From NCBI GenBank assembly GCA_029560585.1, contig JAKQKQ010000106.1, forward strand, positions 1-64,000: a DNA stretch of 64,000 nucleotides, written 5' to 3'. A program made the position numbers and the translations under genes. This DNA comes from Verrucomicrobiota bacterium (GTDB lineage Bacteria > Verrucomicrobiota > Verrucomicrobiia > JADLBR01). Shown in pieces: positions 25,652 through 36,425 of this stretch. Under the pieces are notes generated by a model. That model made no database searches and had not been told where the DNA came from. It saw only the letters and a list, made by a program, of their open reading frames with translations. Numbering within the stretch: position 1 is the first letter of the stretch; every line of letters begins with the position of its first letter.

Positions 25652-26670
25652 AGAAGGCGGCATTCGGTTTCGCATTCGTACTGGTGCTGGCGGTGGCTCG
25701 GGGTGCGTCCGCACCGACTCCCGCGCACGGTCCGGCGCCCGCGCAGGTCGCCCGGAAGATCGAGGAAACGGCCCTCAACACGATCACTCTCACCGGAGAG
25801 GCCGAGCGTCGCCTGGGAATCAAACTTGCGAAAGCAGAACGCCGGCCCGTGCCATGCACCCGCCTGTTCTCCGGCGAAGTGATTCCCCCGCTACCCGACC
25901 AATCGGGACTCCACGGCCAATCGGCTTACCCCGTCATCCCCACCTTGCTGCCGGCCGATTTGATCCGGTTGGCGCAGCAGCAGATCGACGCGGACGGACG
26001 CGTGGCCGCGGCAGCGGCCCGCGCAGACGGGGCGCGCCGGGCCCTCGATCGCGCGGAGCGGTTGTTCCAGAGCAAGGCCGGCAGCGAAAGGGCGGTCGAG
26101 GAGGCTCGCACCGCCGCGGAAGTTGCGGACACCGAAACCGAGACCGCGAGGGCCCAGCGCGCGCTGCTGGGGCCGCCGCTGCTCCCGGCGGGGGGGGCGG
26201 GAAAGGTCTGGATTCGCGTGCCGGTCTATGCGGGGGATGTCGGTTCGATCGATCGTGATGCCAGGGGCGCCGTGGCGGAATTTTCGTCACAGCAGGGCCG
26301 GACGCTCGAAGCCCGCCCCGTCGCGAATCCCCCATCCAGCCGGGCACCGGCTCCGACCGTCGATCTTTACTACGAGGTCGAGGATGCGGCCGGATCGCTC
26401 CGGCTCGGCCAGCGCATCGGCGTTCTCATTTCTCTGCGGGCAAGGGAGGGCGCGCTGGCGATTCCCTGGAATGCGGTGGTGCACGACATCTACGGCGGCA
26501 CATGGGTTTACATGAAGGCGGGGCCGCTCGCCTATGCGCGGCGGCGGGTCGAGGTGGCGCGCGTTTCCGGGGCCGACGCCGTGATCGAGGCGGGCCTCGA
26601 CGAGAAGGACGAGGTGGTGACGGACGGCGCGGCCGAACTCTTCGGCACGGAATTTGGCGCCGGCAAATGA
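25648..26670 (+). CDS. RND periplasmic adaptor (membrane fusion protein)
   Basis: A 340-residue exported adaptor with a signal peptide (1-23). The opening strand [19 protein letters not shown] is typical of CzcB/CusB-like adaptors. An Ala/Arg/Glu coiled-coil hairpin follows (about 104-170), then the beta-barrel region with [13 protein letters not shown] and a membrane-proximal LAIPWNAVV strand. It links the lipoprotein duct to the pump. No His/Met-rich metal-binding N-terminus is visible, so the metal is not predictable. Confidence 0.83.
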   Translation: MKKAAFGFAFVLVLAVARGASAPTPAHGPAPAQVARKIEETALNTITLTGEAERRLGIKLAKAERRPVPCTRLFSGEVIPPLPDQSGLHGQSAYPVIPTLLPADLIRLAQQQIDADGRVAAAAARADGARRALDRAERLFQSKAGSERAVEEARTAAEVADTETETARAQRALLGPPLLPAGGAGKVWIRVPVYAGDVGSIDRDARGAVAEFSSQQGRTLEARPVANPPSSRAPAPTVDLYYEVEDAAGSLRLGQRIGVLISLRAREGALAIPWNAVVHDIYGGTWVYMKAGPLAYARRRVEVARVSGADAVIEAGLDEKDEVVTDGAAELFGTEFGAGK

Positions 26671-26692
26671 GGCCGCTCGTGGAACCCGCAAC

Positions 26693-29600
26693 ATGATCCG
26701 CTGGCTGGTCGAGAACTCCCTGCACGCGCGGGTGGCGGTGGTCGTCGCCGCCGCGGTGCTGCTGCTGACGGGGGTGCGGCAGGTGCGCCACGCGCCGCTG
26801 GATGTGTTTCCGGAATTCGCGCCGCCGCGCGTCGAGATCCAGACCGAGGCACCGGGCCTTTCGACAGAGGAGGTGGAGAATCTCGTCACGCTGCCCATCG
26901 AAAACGCCATGAGCGGGGTGGCCGGCGTCACGGTGCTGCGCTCGAAGTCCGTCCTCGGGCTTTCGTCGGTCCTGATGCTTTTCGAGGAGGGCAACGACTT
27001 CATGCGGGCGCGGCAATTGGTGCAGGAGCGTCTCGCCGCCGTCGCCCCGCGGCTCCCGACGGTCGCCCGCGCCCCGCACATCCTGCCCCCGCTTTCGTCG
27101 CTCAGCCGCGCGCTGAAGATCGGCGTCTCCTCGACGACGCTCGATCAGATGGAGCTCACGGACCTCATGCTCTGGACCGTGAGGCCGCGCCTGATGGCCG
27201 TGCGCGGCGTGGCCAATGTGGCCATCTGGGGCCAGCGCGACCGCCAGTTGCAGGTGCTCGTCGATCCCGACCGGCTCAACGCCCATGACGTCACCCTCGA
27301 CGCGGTCGTGCGCGCCGCGCGCGACGCGACCGCCATCGGCGCCGGCGGATTTATCGACACCCCCAACCAGCGCATGGCCGTGCGCCATGTCGCCCCCGTC
27401 TTGACCCCGGCGGACCTCGCCCGGACGGTGGTCGATTACCGCGACGGCTTCCCGCTTCGCCTCGGGGATGTCGCCCGCGTCGTGGTGGGGCACCCTCCGC
27501 CCATCGGCGACGCCATCATCAACGACGGCCCGGGACTGCTCCTCATCGTCGAGAAATACCCGTGGGGCAACACGCTCGATGTCACCCGCGAAGTCGAAAG
27601 GGCCCTCGATGCCCTCGGGCCGGGGCTCAATGGAGTCGAGTTCGATTCGACCATCTTCCGGCCGGCGACGTTCATCGAGCTCTCGATCCACAACCTGGGC
27701 CGAACGATGCTGCTCGGATGCCTCATGGTGATCGTGGTGCTGTGCGCCTTCCTTTTCGACTGGCGGGCGGCATTCATCAGCCTGCTGGCGATCCCGCTGT
27801 CGGTGGTGGCCGCGGCCGCGGTGCTGCACTGGCACGGATACACCCTCAACGTCATGGTCCTGGCGGGGCTGGTGATCGCCGTGGGCGAGGTGGTGGATGA
27901 CGCGATCATCGACGTGGAGAACATCCGCCGCCGCCTCCAGCTCAACCGCCGCCTCGGGGCGCCCCGGCGCGCGTTCGATGTCGTGCTCGATGCGTCACTC
28001 GAAGTGCGCAGCGCGGTGGTGTTCGCGAGCCTCGTGGTGGTGATGGTGTTCCTGCCGGTGTTCTTCCTTCCGGGGCTGGCGGGGACGTTTTTTCGGCCGC
28101 TGGCGCTGTCGTACATGGCCGCGATCGGTGCATCCCTGCTCGTGGCGCTGACGGTGACCCCGGCGCTCTGCCTGATGCTGCTGCCGACGGAGCACCCCGT
28201 GCGGCAGGAATCGCCGTTGGCCGCCTGGCTCAAGGCCCGGTACCGCGGGATTCTGCCGTTCATCGTCAGGCGCCCGCGCGCCGCCGTGATGTTCCTCGCG
28301 GCGGCGTTCGCCGCCACCGCCGCCGCCTGGCCACTGCTCGCCGAGCAGTTTCTTCCCGATTTCAAGGAGCGGGACTTCCTGATGCACTGGGTCGAGAAAC
28401 CGGGCACCTCGATCGAGGCGATGAACCGGATCACGGTGCAGGCCAGCCGCGAACTGCGTTCGATCCCCGGAGTGCGCAACCTCGGCTCGCACATCGGCCG
28501 GGCCGAGGTCGCCGACGAGGTGGTCGGCCCGAATTTCACCGAGCTTTGGATCAGCGTCGATCCGTCGGTCGATTACCGCAAGACGCTGGCCAGGATCCAG
28601 GAGGTGGTCGCCGGGTATCCGGGCCTGTACCGCGACGTGCAGACCTATCTCAAGGAGCGGATCAAGGAGGTGCTGACGGGGGCGAGCGCGACGATCGTGG
28701 TGCGGATTTTCGGCCCCGAGCTCGACGTATTGCGCACCAAGGCGCAGGAGGTGGCCGCGGCCATCGCGGGGGTGCCGGGGGTGGCGGACCTCAAGGTCGA
28801 GCCGCAATCGCTGGTGCCGCAGGTCCAGGTGCGGCCGCGGCTTGAGGCGGCCGCCAACCTCGGGCTGGGGCCCGCGCAGGCGAGACAGGCCGCCGTGACG
28901 CTGGTGAAGGGCACCAAGGTGGGCGAGGTGTACGAGACGTCGAGGATCTACGATGTCGCGGTCTGGGGCGAACCGCGGCTGCGCACCGACCTGCACGCGC
29001 TCAGCGCGATCCCGATCGAGACGCCCGCGGGCGCGCCCGTGCCCCTGGGTGCGGTGGCGGATGTGGCGATCGTGCCGACGCCGAATGAGATCAAGCGCGA
29101 GAACGCCTCGCGGCGCATCGACGTCACCTGCAACGTGAGCGCCCGCGACCTGGGCGCCGTGGCGCGCGAGGTCGAGAGGCGCGTCCGGGCGTTGTCGTTT
29201 GATCGCGGCTATCATCCCGAGTTTCTGGGCGAATACGCCGCCCGGCAGGAGTCCCAGCGGCGCCTGCTGGCCCTCACGGGGCTGGCGTTGCTCGGCATCC
29301 TCGTGCTGCTCCACCTCGACTTCCGCTCCTGGCGGCTCACGCTGCTGGTCGCGCTCACGCTGCCCTTTGCGCTGATCGGCGGGATGGCCGCCGCGTTCCT
29401 CGGGGGCGGCGTGCTCTCGCTCGGGTCGCTGGTCGGGTTCGTCACCGTGCTGGGCATCGCGGCGCGCAACGGCATCATGCTCGTAAGCCACTACCGCCAC
29501 ATCCAGGACAAGGAGGGCGAGCCCTTCGGCGAGACGCTGGTGCTGCGCGGCGCCGAGGAACGGCTCTCGCCCATCCTGATGACCGCCTCGTGCGCGGCGC

Positions 29601-29788
29601 TGGCGCTGCTGCCGCTGGTCGTCGCAGGCGATATTCCCGGCCACGAGATCGAATACCCGATGGCCTGGGTGATCCTCGGCGGCCTGGTCACCTCGACGGC
29701 GCTCAATCTCTTCCTCCTGCCCGCGCTTTACCTTCGCTTCGCGAATCCCGGCGAACAGAAAGGGACCGTCCAGCAGCCTGCCTCGTGA
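26693..29788 (+). CDS. Heavy-metal-type RND efflux pump (CzcA/CusA-like)
   Basis: A 1031-residue inner-membrane pump, normal length for the family. After the first membrane segment comes [20 protein letters not shown], the signature start of the heavy-metal RND class. Transmembrane helix 4 carries [14 protein letters not shown] (about 397-410), with paired acidic residues where CzcA has its proton-relay Asp. Two large periplasmic loops and twelve predicted helices are evident. With the two genes before it this forms a complete tripartite exporter. The acidic helix-4 variant differs from classical CzcA, and the substrate could be a divalent cation or Cu/Ag. Confidence 0.9.
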   Translation: MIRWLVENSLHARVAVVVAAAVLLLTGVRQVRHAPLDVFPEFAPPRVEIQTEAPGLSTEEVENLVTLPIENAMSGVAGVTVLRSKSVLGLSSVLMLFEEGNDFMRARQLVQERLAAVAPRLPTVARAPHILPPLSSLSRALKIGVSSTTLDQMELTDLMLWTVRPRLMAVRGVANVAIWGQRDRQLQVLVDPDRLNAHDVTLDAVVRAARDATAIGAGGFIDTPNQRMAVRHVAPVLTPADLARTVVDYRDGFPLRLGDVARVVVGHPPPIGDAIINDGPGLLLIVEKYPWGNTLDVTREVERALDALGPGLNGVEFDSTIFRPATFIELSIHNLGRTMLLGCLMVIVVLCAFLFDWRAAFISLLAIPLSVVAAAAVLHWHGYTLNVMVLAGLVIAVGEVVDDAIIDVENIRRRLQLNRRLGAPRRAFDVVLDASLEVRSAVVFASLVVVMVFLPVFFLPGLAGTFFRPLALSYMAAIGASLLVALTVTPALCLMLLPTEHPVRQESPLAAWLKARYRGILPFIVRRPRAAVMFLAAAFAATAAAWPLLAEQFLPDFKERDFLMHWVEKPGTSIEAMNRITVQASRELRSIPGVRNLGSHIGRAEVADEVVGPNFTELWISVDPSVDYRKTLARIQEVVAGYPGLYRDVQTYLKERIKEVLTGASATIVVRIFGPELDVLRTKAQEVAAAIAGVPGVADLKVEPQSLVPQVQVRPRLEAAANLGLGPAQARQAAVTLVKGTKVGEVYETSRIYDVAVWGEPRLRTDLHALSAIPIETPAGAPVPLGAVADVAIVPTPNEIKRENASRRIDVTCNVSARDLGAVAREVERRVRALSFDRGYHPEFLGEYAARQESQRRLLALTGLALLGILVLLHLDFRSWRLTLLVALTLPFALIGGMAAAFLGGGVLSLGSLVGFVTVLGIAARNGIMLVSHYRHIQDKEGEPFGETLVLRGAEERLSPILMTASCAALALLPLVVAGDIPGHEIEYPMAWVILGGLVTSTALNLFLLPALYLRFANPGEQKGTVQQPAS

Positions 29789-29814
29789 CGGTCGAACTCA
29801 GATCATCCGGGCAC

Positions 29815-30966
29815 TCAGAGCCCGTCATTGAAAGCCCGGTCGAGGATGGAGGGCATCAGCGCGGCTAGGTCTGCGGCGCGCGCGGATTGGGCGGAGCGGA
29901 TTTGCGCGATGGCACGAAACGCGGGAAGGAGTCGGCGTTGCCGGGCGATGTCGGGCATTGGGAGTTCAAGGTTCAAGAAACGTTCGGGCCGGACCCGTTC
30001 GCGGCGTGCGCCAGCTCCATGGGTAGCGTCCCGCAGGCGTGACCAGAACCACTCCTTTCGGACAATCGTCGCCAGGTATGCCGGGTCCGCCTCTCCATCT
30101 CGGCATCGGAAGGTGCGATACTCCGGCGACACAAACCACCCGGCCAGTTCTGCTGGGCACACGGCGATGGCGCCTTCCCACCCCTTGACCTGGCTCAGAA
30201 CCAATGCTCCCGCAAAAAGACGATTGAACGTCCGGTACGTGGTTTGAGAGCCAGCGATCGCACCTTTCGCAAATAGACCGCAGCCAAAGCTCTTTACTCC
30301 AACTTGCGGGTACTCCGAGTCGAAGTCGATGGACTGTGCTTCCTCGTGGAGTTCCAAGAGCTGGTGGATTGGAATGATGCGTCCCGCTGCCGCAGTCTCG
30401 TGTAGAGCCACTTCCAAGCTTTCAGAATCCCTTTCGTTCGCGGCCTGCGCAGCGGTGATGCGGTCGATGGCGGCGGCGACGGCATCGAGCTTGGCGACAA
30501 GGCGGCGCTGTTCGGCGAGGGGTGGTAGGGGGATTTCCAGATTGAGGAAGAAGTCCTCTTTGAACCGGTTTCGCGTCAGTGCCGTGCTTCCGCTGCAATC
30601 TTGAGCGACACGTCGAAGAGTGGAGGGCAGGCGAAACCAATAAGTGAGAAAACGGAGATCGATTGCATCATTGTTGGTTTGGAAGACAGGGAACTCGCTG
30701 GACACGTAGCAGTCGGTCAAATCGGGCGAGACCACGCCGAATGCGCCTCGCCATGCGAACAGGCGGCTGTAAATGAAATCTCCATCTTCAACACGGTTTA
30801 GAGATGATGCCGAGGTTTGATCGCCAGTGACCGTTTCACGAAAAAACGGTCCGGCACCGTCAAGGCGAACGCCAAGAAGGCGATATTCCTTGTCCACTGC
30901 GGGGGTCTCCCACCGCTGGATCAAATGCAGGACATCACGGAGACGCACTGAAGGCCGAGCAGTCAT
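29815..30966 (-). CDS. hsdS: Type I restriction-modification specificity subunit
   Basis: A 383-residue specificity subunit with two target-recognition halves. Each half ends in a conserved helix: PLPPLAEQRRLVAKLDAVAAA in the first and MPDIARQRRLLPAF in the second. The protein directs the HsdM/HsdR complex to a split DNA site. Its start overlaps the hsdM stop as ATGA (30963-30966), giving the usual coupled M-S order. Base composition is somewhat lower in GC than the flanking efflux genes, which fits an acquired module. Confidence 0.9.
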   Translation of the reverse strand: MTARPSVRLRDVLHLIQRWETPAVDKEYRLLGVRLDGAGPFFRETVTGDQTSASSLNRVEDGDFIYSRLFAWRGAFGVVSPDLTDCYVSSEFPVFQTNNDAIDLRFLTYWFRLPSTLRRVAQDCSGSTALTRNRFKEDFFLNLEIPLPPLAEQRRLVAKLDAVAAAIDRITAAQAANERDSESLEVALHETAAAGRIIPIHQLLELHEEAQSIDFDSEYPQVGVKSFGCGLFAKGAIAGSQTTYRTFNRLFAGALVLSQVKGWEGAIAVCPAELAGWFVSPEYRTFRCRDGEADPAYLATIVRKEWFWSRLRDATHGAGARRERVRPERFLNLELPMPDIARQRRLLPAFRAIAQIRSAQSARAADLAALMPSILDRAFNDGL

Positions 30967-32552
30967 TCTTGAGACAATTCGATCGTCTGCTGAATCTCGT
31001 GCAGCGCCTCCTGAATCTCCTTCTCCCTTGCGCGTATCCGGGCGAGGAGTTCTTGGGGCGGGAGGTGTTCGATGTCATTGGGGGCATTGGGGTTCTTGCG
31101 GTCGAGGTTGCAGGAGAGGAGTCGGCCGGAATCGTCGTAGCGGAGGACGTCGTCGACGGGGACCTTCCAGGCCTGCGTATTTTCGGCGCGTTTCTTGGCG
31201 CGCATCCAGGCGATGGCGGGGGCGAACTCCTCGAATCGGAGGGGCTGGGTTTTCGAGTACTTCTTGCGGCCTTCGGGGCGCGGGAGTTCGTAGTACCAGA
31301 TCTCACGGGTGGGACCGGAGCGGTCGAAGAAGAGGATGTTGGTGGGGATGTCAGTGTAGGGGGCGAAGACCCCGTCGGGGAGACGCACGATGGTGTGGAG
31401 ATTGAACTCCTTGAGGAGCTGCTCCTTGATGCGGGCGCAGACGCCGTCGCCAAAGAGCGTGCCGTGCGGCACGACGACCGCGGCGCGGGCGGGACCATGG
31501 CCGGGCTTGGACGCCTTCCGCAGGCGCCGCATGATCAATTGCAGGAACAACAGCGCGGTCTCGGAGGTCCGCATGTCCTCGGGGAAATTGCCCTGGATGC
31601 CCTTTTCTTCCTCGCCGCCGAACGGCGGGTTCGTGAGGATGACATCGACGCGGTCCTTCTCGCCGACATCTGACAACTTGAAGCGCAGGGAGTTGCCGGC
31701 ATCGATCCGCGGGGCGTCGAGCCCGTGGAGGAGCAGATTCATCTGGCAGAGGAGGTACGGGAGGGATTTCGGCTCGCAGCCGAAAAGCGACTTGCCTTGC
31801 AGGACCCTGCGGTCCTCGACGGTCCTCACCTGTTTCGCAAGGTGGCTGAACGCCTCGACGAGGAACCCGCCGGTGCCGCTTGCGGGATCGAGGACCGCCT
31901 CCCCGAGGCGGGGATCGGTGACCTCGACCATGAAGCGGACGACGGGGCGCGGCGTGTAGAACTCGCCGGAGTCGCCGGCGGCATCGCGCATCTCGCGCAG
32001 CATCGTCTCATAGAGCGCGCCGAGCGTATGGAGTTCCTCATGGGAGGTGAAGTGAATCGCGGCGACCCTGTTGATGACGTCCCGCAGCAGGTAGCCGCTG
32101 CGCATGCGGTTGTCCACGCCGCGGAACACGGTGGCGATGACATCCCGCCGGTCGTCGCCGTTGGCGCTGGTGAGGCCGCGCAGGTACGCGAACAGCCCGG
32201 GACCGCGCTTGCCGTCGGGCCGGCGGCATTCGTCCTGGTTGATGAAGGCGAGCAGGTCGTCGCCCGTGATGCCACGCGGATCGGCAGCCCAGTCGCGCCA
32301 GCGATACGGCGGCTCGATGGCGGGGCGGAATTTCGCCCTGGCGAGCTTGGCCTCCTGCTCCCGCATCTCTTCGAGGTCGCCGAGGAATTTGAGGAACATG
32401 ATCCAGGTGAGCATCGGCAGCCGGTCGAGGTCGCCGTTGAGGCCCTTGTCCTTGCGCATGATCTGCCGCGCGGATTTGACCAGCGCCCCGAGGGACTGGG
32501 CGGTGGTCAGCGGAACGGCGGGCGGGCGGGCGGTTCTCTTCTTTGAGGGCAT
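30963..32552 (-). CDS. hsdM: Type I restriction-modification methyltransferase subunit
   Basis: A 529-residue N6-adenine methyltransferase. The AdoMet motif is D222-PASGTGG229 and the catalytic motif N308-P-P-F311. The N-terminal HsdM helical domain (about 15-160, with PMLTWIMFLKFLGD) and the ALYETMLREMRDAAGDSGEFYTPRPVV linker are as expected. It methylates the host site and forms the core of the restriction complex. It starts three bases after the hsdR stop, so the operon reads hsdR-hsdM-hsdS. Confidence 0.94.
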   Translation of the reverse strand: MPSKKRTARPPAVPLTTAQSLGALVKSARQIMRKDKGLNGDLDRLPMLTWIMFLKFLGDLEEMREQEAKLARAKFRPAIEPPYRWRDWAADPRGITGDDLLAFINQDECRRPDGKRGPGLFAYLRGLTSANGDDRRDVIATVFRGVDNRMRSGYLLRDVINRVAAIHFTSHEELHTLGALYETMLREMRDAAGDSGEFYTPRPVVRFMVEVTDPRLGEAVLDPASGTGGFLVEAFSHLAKQVRTVEDRRVLQGKSLFGCEPKSLPYLLCQMNLLLHGLDAPRIDAGNSLRFKLSDVGEKDRVDVILTNPPFGGEEEKGIQGNFPEDMRTSETALLFLQLIMRRLRKASKPGHGPARAAVVVPHGTLFGDGVCARIKEQLLKEFNLHTIVRLPDGVFAPYTDIPTNILFFDRSGPTREIWYYELPRPEGRKKYSKTQPLRFEEFAPAIAWMRAKKRAENTQAWKVPVDDVLRYDDSGRLLSCNLDRKNPNAPNDIEHLPPQELLARIRAREKEIQEALHEIQQTIELSQE

Positions 32553-32555
32553 CGT

Positions 32556-34934
32556 TCAGGCAGCGTAGAGGTATCGCTGGAGATTCTCGACGGCATTCTG
32601 GAGATTATCCGGGCCGCCGAAAATGCGGATGATGTCCCCGACGGATCCGCGATCCGAGATCGGCGGCACCTTGAGCACGTCGGGGATCGTGAACTGGGCC
32701 GTGCCGTGCTCGGCATACTTCTCGATCAGCTCATCAAGGATGGCGCGCGCCTCGCCGGAATAGCGATCAAAGAAAGTTCTTTTCTCCTCGCGCAGGCGCT
32801 GGGCGCGCTCCCGGCGGCTTCGGATCGGGGCATTGAAGGCCAGATGGCAGAGCAGGTCGAACGGGTCGGCTTCGGGCTGCCGGGCGGCCCCCATGAGTTC
32901 CTCGAAGCTGATGCCGCGCTCCTCAAGAAGCCGGATCACGTCGGAGCGGCCCTCCGGCGACATCCAGCGCTTGCGGAGCGCGGGAGCGGAGATGAAAAGC
33001 GTGCGCACCTTCTCGGCGGCGTAATCGGTGAAGCGGACAACCCGGAGCTGCGTGCCGTCGGCGTCCAGCTCGTACACCATGTGGGCGGCGATCTCGACCT
33101 GGCCGCCGTCGAAGTAGTATTTCCGGCGCTGTGTTTCCGGCGGTTCGATGACGGTGCCGGCGCCGGGCGCTGAGGGCTCGATGTCGATGGGCTCGGGCTG
33201 AACCGCGGTGAGTTCCGCGGGGTCGATGCGCAGCTTGGTCTTGTATTCGTCGATTTCCTCTTCGGTGACGAGCGCGGGATCGCCGTCGAAATCGGGATCG
33301 GCGAAGTTCCGCGTGGCCGTGCCGGTGTAGTCGATGATGTTGAACCAGAGCTTGTCGTAGTCGTCGCGGACTCGGGTTCCCCGGCCGATGATCTGCTTGA
33401 AGTCGGTCATGGATCCCACCACCCGCGCGAGCACGATGTTGCGGCAGGTGGGAATGTCCACGCCGGTGGTGAGCAGTTGGGAGGTGGTCACGATGACCGG
33501 CGTCCGACCTTCCACGTCCTGGAAGCGTCCGAGGTGGCCCCGGCCGATGTCGCCTTCGTCCGCCGTGATGCGGCACACGTAGTCCGGGTGCCCGCGCACG
33601 AGGTCGCTGTTGAGATCGATCAGCGCGCGGCGCATTTCGGATGCGTGTTCCTGGTCGACGCAAAAGACGATGGTTTTTGCGAACCGATCCGTGCGCCCGA
33701 GGAACGCGTTCAGGTGGGCGGCGATGGCCTCGGTGCGGGCGCGCAAGGCCACGGCATGTTCAAAGTCGGGCGTCTGATACTCCTCGTCGGGGATCTGGCG
33801 GCCGTAGCGGTCGATGTCGCCGGGGCTGGGGCGCCAGCCGGCGGCATCCCACTCGGTGATGACGCGATGGACGCGGTAGGGGGCTAGGAAGCCGTCCTCG
33901 ATTCCCTGGCGGAGGCTGTACTGGTAGATCGGGTTGCCGAAGTAGAGGTAGGTGTCGCGATTGTCCTCGCGCAGGGGCGTGGCGGTCATGCCGAGCTGGC
34001 AGGCCGGTTGGAAATACTCGAGGATCTCGCGCCAGTTGCTGCGGTCGCGCGCGCTGCCCCGGTGGCACTCGTCGACGACGATGAGGTCGAAGAAATCGCT
34101 GGGGTATTCCTTGTAGAGGCCCGGGCGGCGTTCGTCCTGAGCGATTGCCTGGTACGTGGCGAAGTAGATGTCCCGGCTCTTGACGGCTTCGCCGTTTTCG
34201 ATCCTGTGGCGTGCATCGCCGAAGGGGGCGAACATCTTGTCCTTGGGGTCATCGACGAGGATGTTGCGGTCGGCGAGATAGAGGATTTTCGGGCGGCGGT
34301 GCGCGCCCGCCCGGTTCCAGCGGGCATTCCAGAGCTTCCAGCAGATCTGGAACGCCACGGCGGTCTTGCCGGTCCCGGTGGCCATGGTGATCAGGATGCG
34401 GGGTCGCCCGCGCAGAATCGCCTCGACGGCCCGGTTGATCGCGATCTGCTGGTAGTAGCGTTCGCCTTTGTCCACCGTCGTGTTGATGGGGGTGAGCAGG
34501 CGGTCCGCAACCGTGTCGTCGGTCAGTGAACTGCCGACGCGGTACCGGGTCCAGAGGGTAGAGGGTGAGGGGTACGCGGTGACTATCGATTCCTTGCCGG
34601 TGAAATAATCGATCTCGATGATCTCTTTGCCGTTGGTGGCGTAGGCAAATTTCAGACCAAGGAGCTCCGCGTAATCCCTGGCCTGCTGGATGCCGTCTGC
34701 CGCCTTGCGGTAGCTCGCCTTGGCCTCGACCACCGCGAGGGGGAAATCCCGCCGGTAACGCAGGAGGTAGTCAACCCGCTTGGGCGGCTTGCGGACGAAT
34801 CCCTTGCCGAGGGGCACGATGCGACCATCGGTGATCGTTCTCTGTTCGGCGATCGAGTGCGGCTCACTGTCCCACCCCGCCGCCTGCAACTTCGGCACCA
34901 CGAAGCGCCGGCACGTGTCGGCCTCGGTCGGCAT
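32556..34934 (-). CDS. hsdR: Type I restriction enzyme, motor and nuclease subunit
   Basis: A 792-residue restriction subunit. The N-terminal PD-(D/E)XK nuclease is marked by Asp55 (KRVDYLL) and E70-A-K72. The motor has Walker A A185-T-G-T-G-K-T191 and the DEAD-type box D288-E-C-H291 followed by RGS. The length and EcoEI-like layout, with a helicase C-domain near 400-560 and a C-terminal helical domain, are typical. It translocates and cuts unmodified DNA. This is the first gene of the minus-strand operon, and a promoter should lie in 34935-34987 or further upstream. Confidence 0.94.
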   Translation of the reverse strand: MPTEADTCRRFVVPKLQAAGWDSEPHSIAEQRTITDGRIVPLGKGFVRKPPKRVDYLLRYRRDFPLAVVEAKASYRKAADGIQQARDYAELLGLKFAYATNGKEIIEIDYFTGKESIVTAYPSPSTLWTRYRVGSSLTDDTVADRLLTPINTTVDKGERYYQQIAINRAVEAILRGRPRILITMATGTGKTAVAFQICWKLWNARWNRAGAHRRPKILYLADRNILVDDPKDKMFAPFGDARHRIENGEAVKSRDIYFATYQAIAQDERRPGLYKEYPSDFFDLIVVDECHRGSARDRSNWREILEYFQPACQLGMTATPLREDNRDTYLYFGNPIYQYSLRQGIEDGFLAPYRVHRVITEWDAAGWRPSPGDIDRYGRQIPDEEYQTPDFEHAVALRARTEAIAAHLNAFLGRTDRFAKTIVFCVDQEHASEMRRALIDLNSDLVRGHPDYVCRITADEGDIGRGHLGRFQDVEGRTPVIVTTSQLLTTGVDIPTCRNIVLARVVGSMTDFKQIIGRGTRVRDDYDKLWFNIIDYTGTATRNFADPDFDGDPALVTEEEIDEYKTKLRIDPAELTAVQPEPIDIEPSAPGAGTVIEPPETQRRKYYFDGGQVEIAAHMVYELDADGTQLRVVRFTDYAAEKVRTLFISAPALRKRWMSPEGRSDVIRLLEERGISFEELMGAARQPEADPFDLLCHLAFNAPIRSRRERAQRLREEKRTFFDRYSGEARAILDELIEKYAEHGTAQFTIPDVLKVPPISDRGSVGDIIRIFGGPDNLQNAVENLQRYLYAA

Positions 34935-34987
34935 GCGGAGTCACGCTATAGATTCGAGGCCGCATGAGCCAGCGAATACCGTGCAGG

Positions 34988-36232
34988 CTATGGCCTGACG
35001 ATGCTAAACCACCCCCGCGCCTGCTCCTCGGTGACCAGTTCCCGGTAGTGCTTGAAGATGATCGCGGGGGAGTTGCCCGCCTCCAGCGCGACCTGGTCGG
35101 CGCTTTTCACTAGCGCAATCCGGTAGCTGATGAAGGAGTGGCGCAGGACGTTGTGGGGCCACCGGATGCCCGCGCGCTTGGCCGTGGGCCTGATCCGGCG
35201 GTCCACCGGTGGGTCAGTGACGACGGGGCCGCGCGAGACGTAGGGCCGCAGCCACGCGGCGAGGTTGTCGCTCACCGGCACAATGCGCCGGGACGCCGTC
35301 TTGGCCTGCGTGGCACGGATCTCGATGGTGCGGCGCTCCAAATCGATGGCGCCCCAGTCCAGCCTGCATACCTCGGCGCAGCGCAGCCCCGCGAAACCCG
35401 CGATCGCCAGGTACGGGATGATCTCCGGCTCTGCCGCGGCCAGCACCGCACGGAATTGGTCCGGGGTGAAGATTTCCACATCCTTGTCCGGCAACTTGAC
35501 CTTGCCCAGCGCCTGGGCCTCGGTGCGCTCGTTCTTGGGGAGGTAGGACCGGCTCCGGGCGAAGGAGAAGAGCGTCTTGACCGAGGTCAGCAGCCCGTTG
35601 CGCCGGCACGGCCCCACCTTCTGCGAGCGGAGCCAGTCATCGATCTGGTCGGAGCGCACCTCGAGGATCGGGCCGGTGAACGCCGCCGCGAACCGGCCCA
35701 GGTCGCAGCGCAGCGATTGCTGGTAGCAGAGGCTGGCGCCGTCCTGCGCCTTGGCCCGGATGCACTCCTCCACCGCCTCGGCCACGCCCATGACGCGCGC
35801 GACGCCACGGCCCCGCCGGGCGTGTTCCTCGACGGTCGCAAGGAGCGGCGCGCCATCCAGCAGCTTGCGGGCGGCGACGTACTCCTGCACCGCCGCCACC
35901 AGCGGGATGCCCAGTGGTTCCAGCAGACCCCTGACGGCCACGTACTCCGTGCGCGCCGATGGCCCGAGGTCGAGATTGTGGGTCTGGCCGTTCTGAATCA
36001 GCATGGCCGCCCGGCGCGCCTCGAGCTTGGCCACCGCGAGATTGCCGAAGGTCTTCCGGACCCTTCGGCCCCCGTGATAGTACGCGACCGTGAATCGGGT
36101 GCGTCCGTGGACCTGCCCGCTGTAGATCGGCACTTCCGCCGACCCTGCCCGCACCCGGATGATCTTGCCCTTGTCCGTTGTGACCCGACTCCCTGTCATA
36201 CCTATGTCATGGGGCGTCAAAGATTCGGTCAT
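34988..36232 (-). CDS. Tyrosine recombinase (integrase)
   Basis: A 414-residue site-specific recombinase. Arg284 (GLRCAEV), Lys311 (QAKTAS), His360 and Arg364 (PHNVLRH) and Tyr396 (KHYRELV) make the active site. The second His/Trp position reads Asn387 (GNSPA), a substitution I recall as common in Verrucomicrobiota integrases of the GNSP-HYRELV type. It lies directly upstream of hsdR on the same strand and is probably what moved the restriction module. An in-frame ATG 11 codons later is an alternative start. No tRNA or obvious att repeat is beside it. Confidence 0.9.
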   Translation of the reverse strand: MTESLTPHDIGMTGSRVTTDKGKIIRVRAGSAEVPIYSGQVHGRTRFTVAYYHGGRRVRKTFGNLAVAKLEARRAAMLIQNGQTHNLDLGPSARTEYVAVRGLLEPLGIPLVAAVQEYVAARKLLDGAPLLATVEEHARRGRGVARVMGVAEAVEECIRAKAQDGASLCYQQSLRCDLGRFAAAFTGPILEVRSDQIDDWLRSQKVGPCRRNGLLTSVKTLFSFARSRSYLPKNERTEAQALGKVKLPDKDVEIFTPDQFRAVLAAAEPEIIPYLAIAGFAGLRCAEVCRLDWGAIDLERRTIEIRATQAKTASRRIVPVSDNLAAWLRPYVSRGPVVTDPPVDRRIRPTAKRAGIRWPHNVLRHSFISYRIALVKSADQVALEAGNSPAIIFKHYRELVTEEQARGWFSIVRP

Positions 36233-36365
36233 TTTGGCCGTTTCGACTCCGTCCGAACCATCTGGTTTTGAATCGGTTATGGCAGCATCGCTGCCCCCGT
36301 TTGCCTGTAGATCCCATGCCCTGCAGACGGGGCATCGGCCAAAGACGAAAATGCGGCTGCAGCAG

Positions 36366-36384
36366 GGCGGCTGTGCCAGCCGCC
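36366..36384 (-). terminator. GC-rich hairpin after the MMPL gene
   Basis: GGCGGCT and AGCCGCC flank a five-base loop, 42 bases downstream of the MMPL transporter stop (36426). A short T-run (TTTT) follows but about 18 bases away on the minus strand, so intrinsic termination would be weak. Confidence 0.3.
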
Positions 36385-36425
36385 GACGCGCCGTCTCGCA
36401 GAAACGGCCAGCAACGGAAATCCCC

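Noticed and set aside
36233-36425. Attachment site or tRNA next to the integrase
   Set aside because: No cloverleaf or direct repeat with the other side of the restriction block (29789-29814) could be found by eye.
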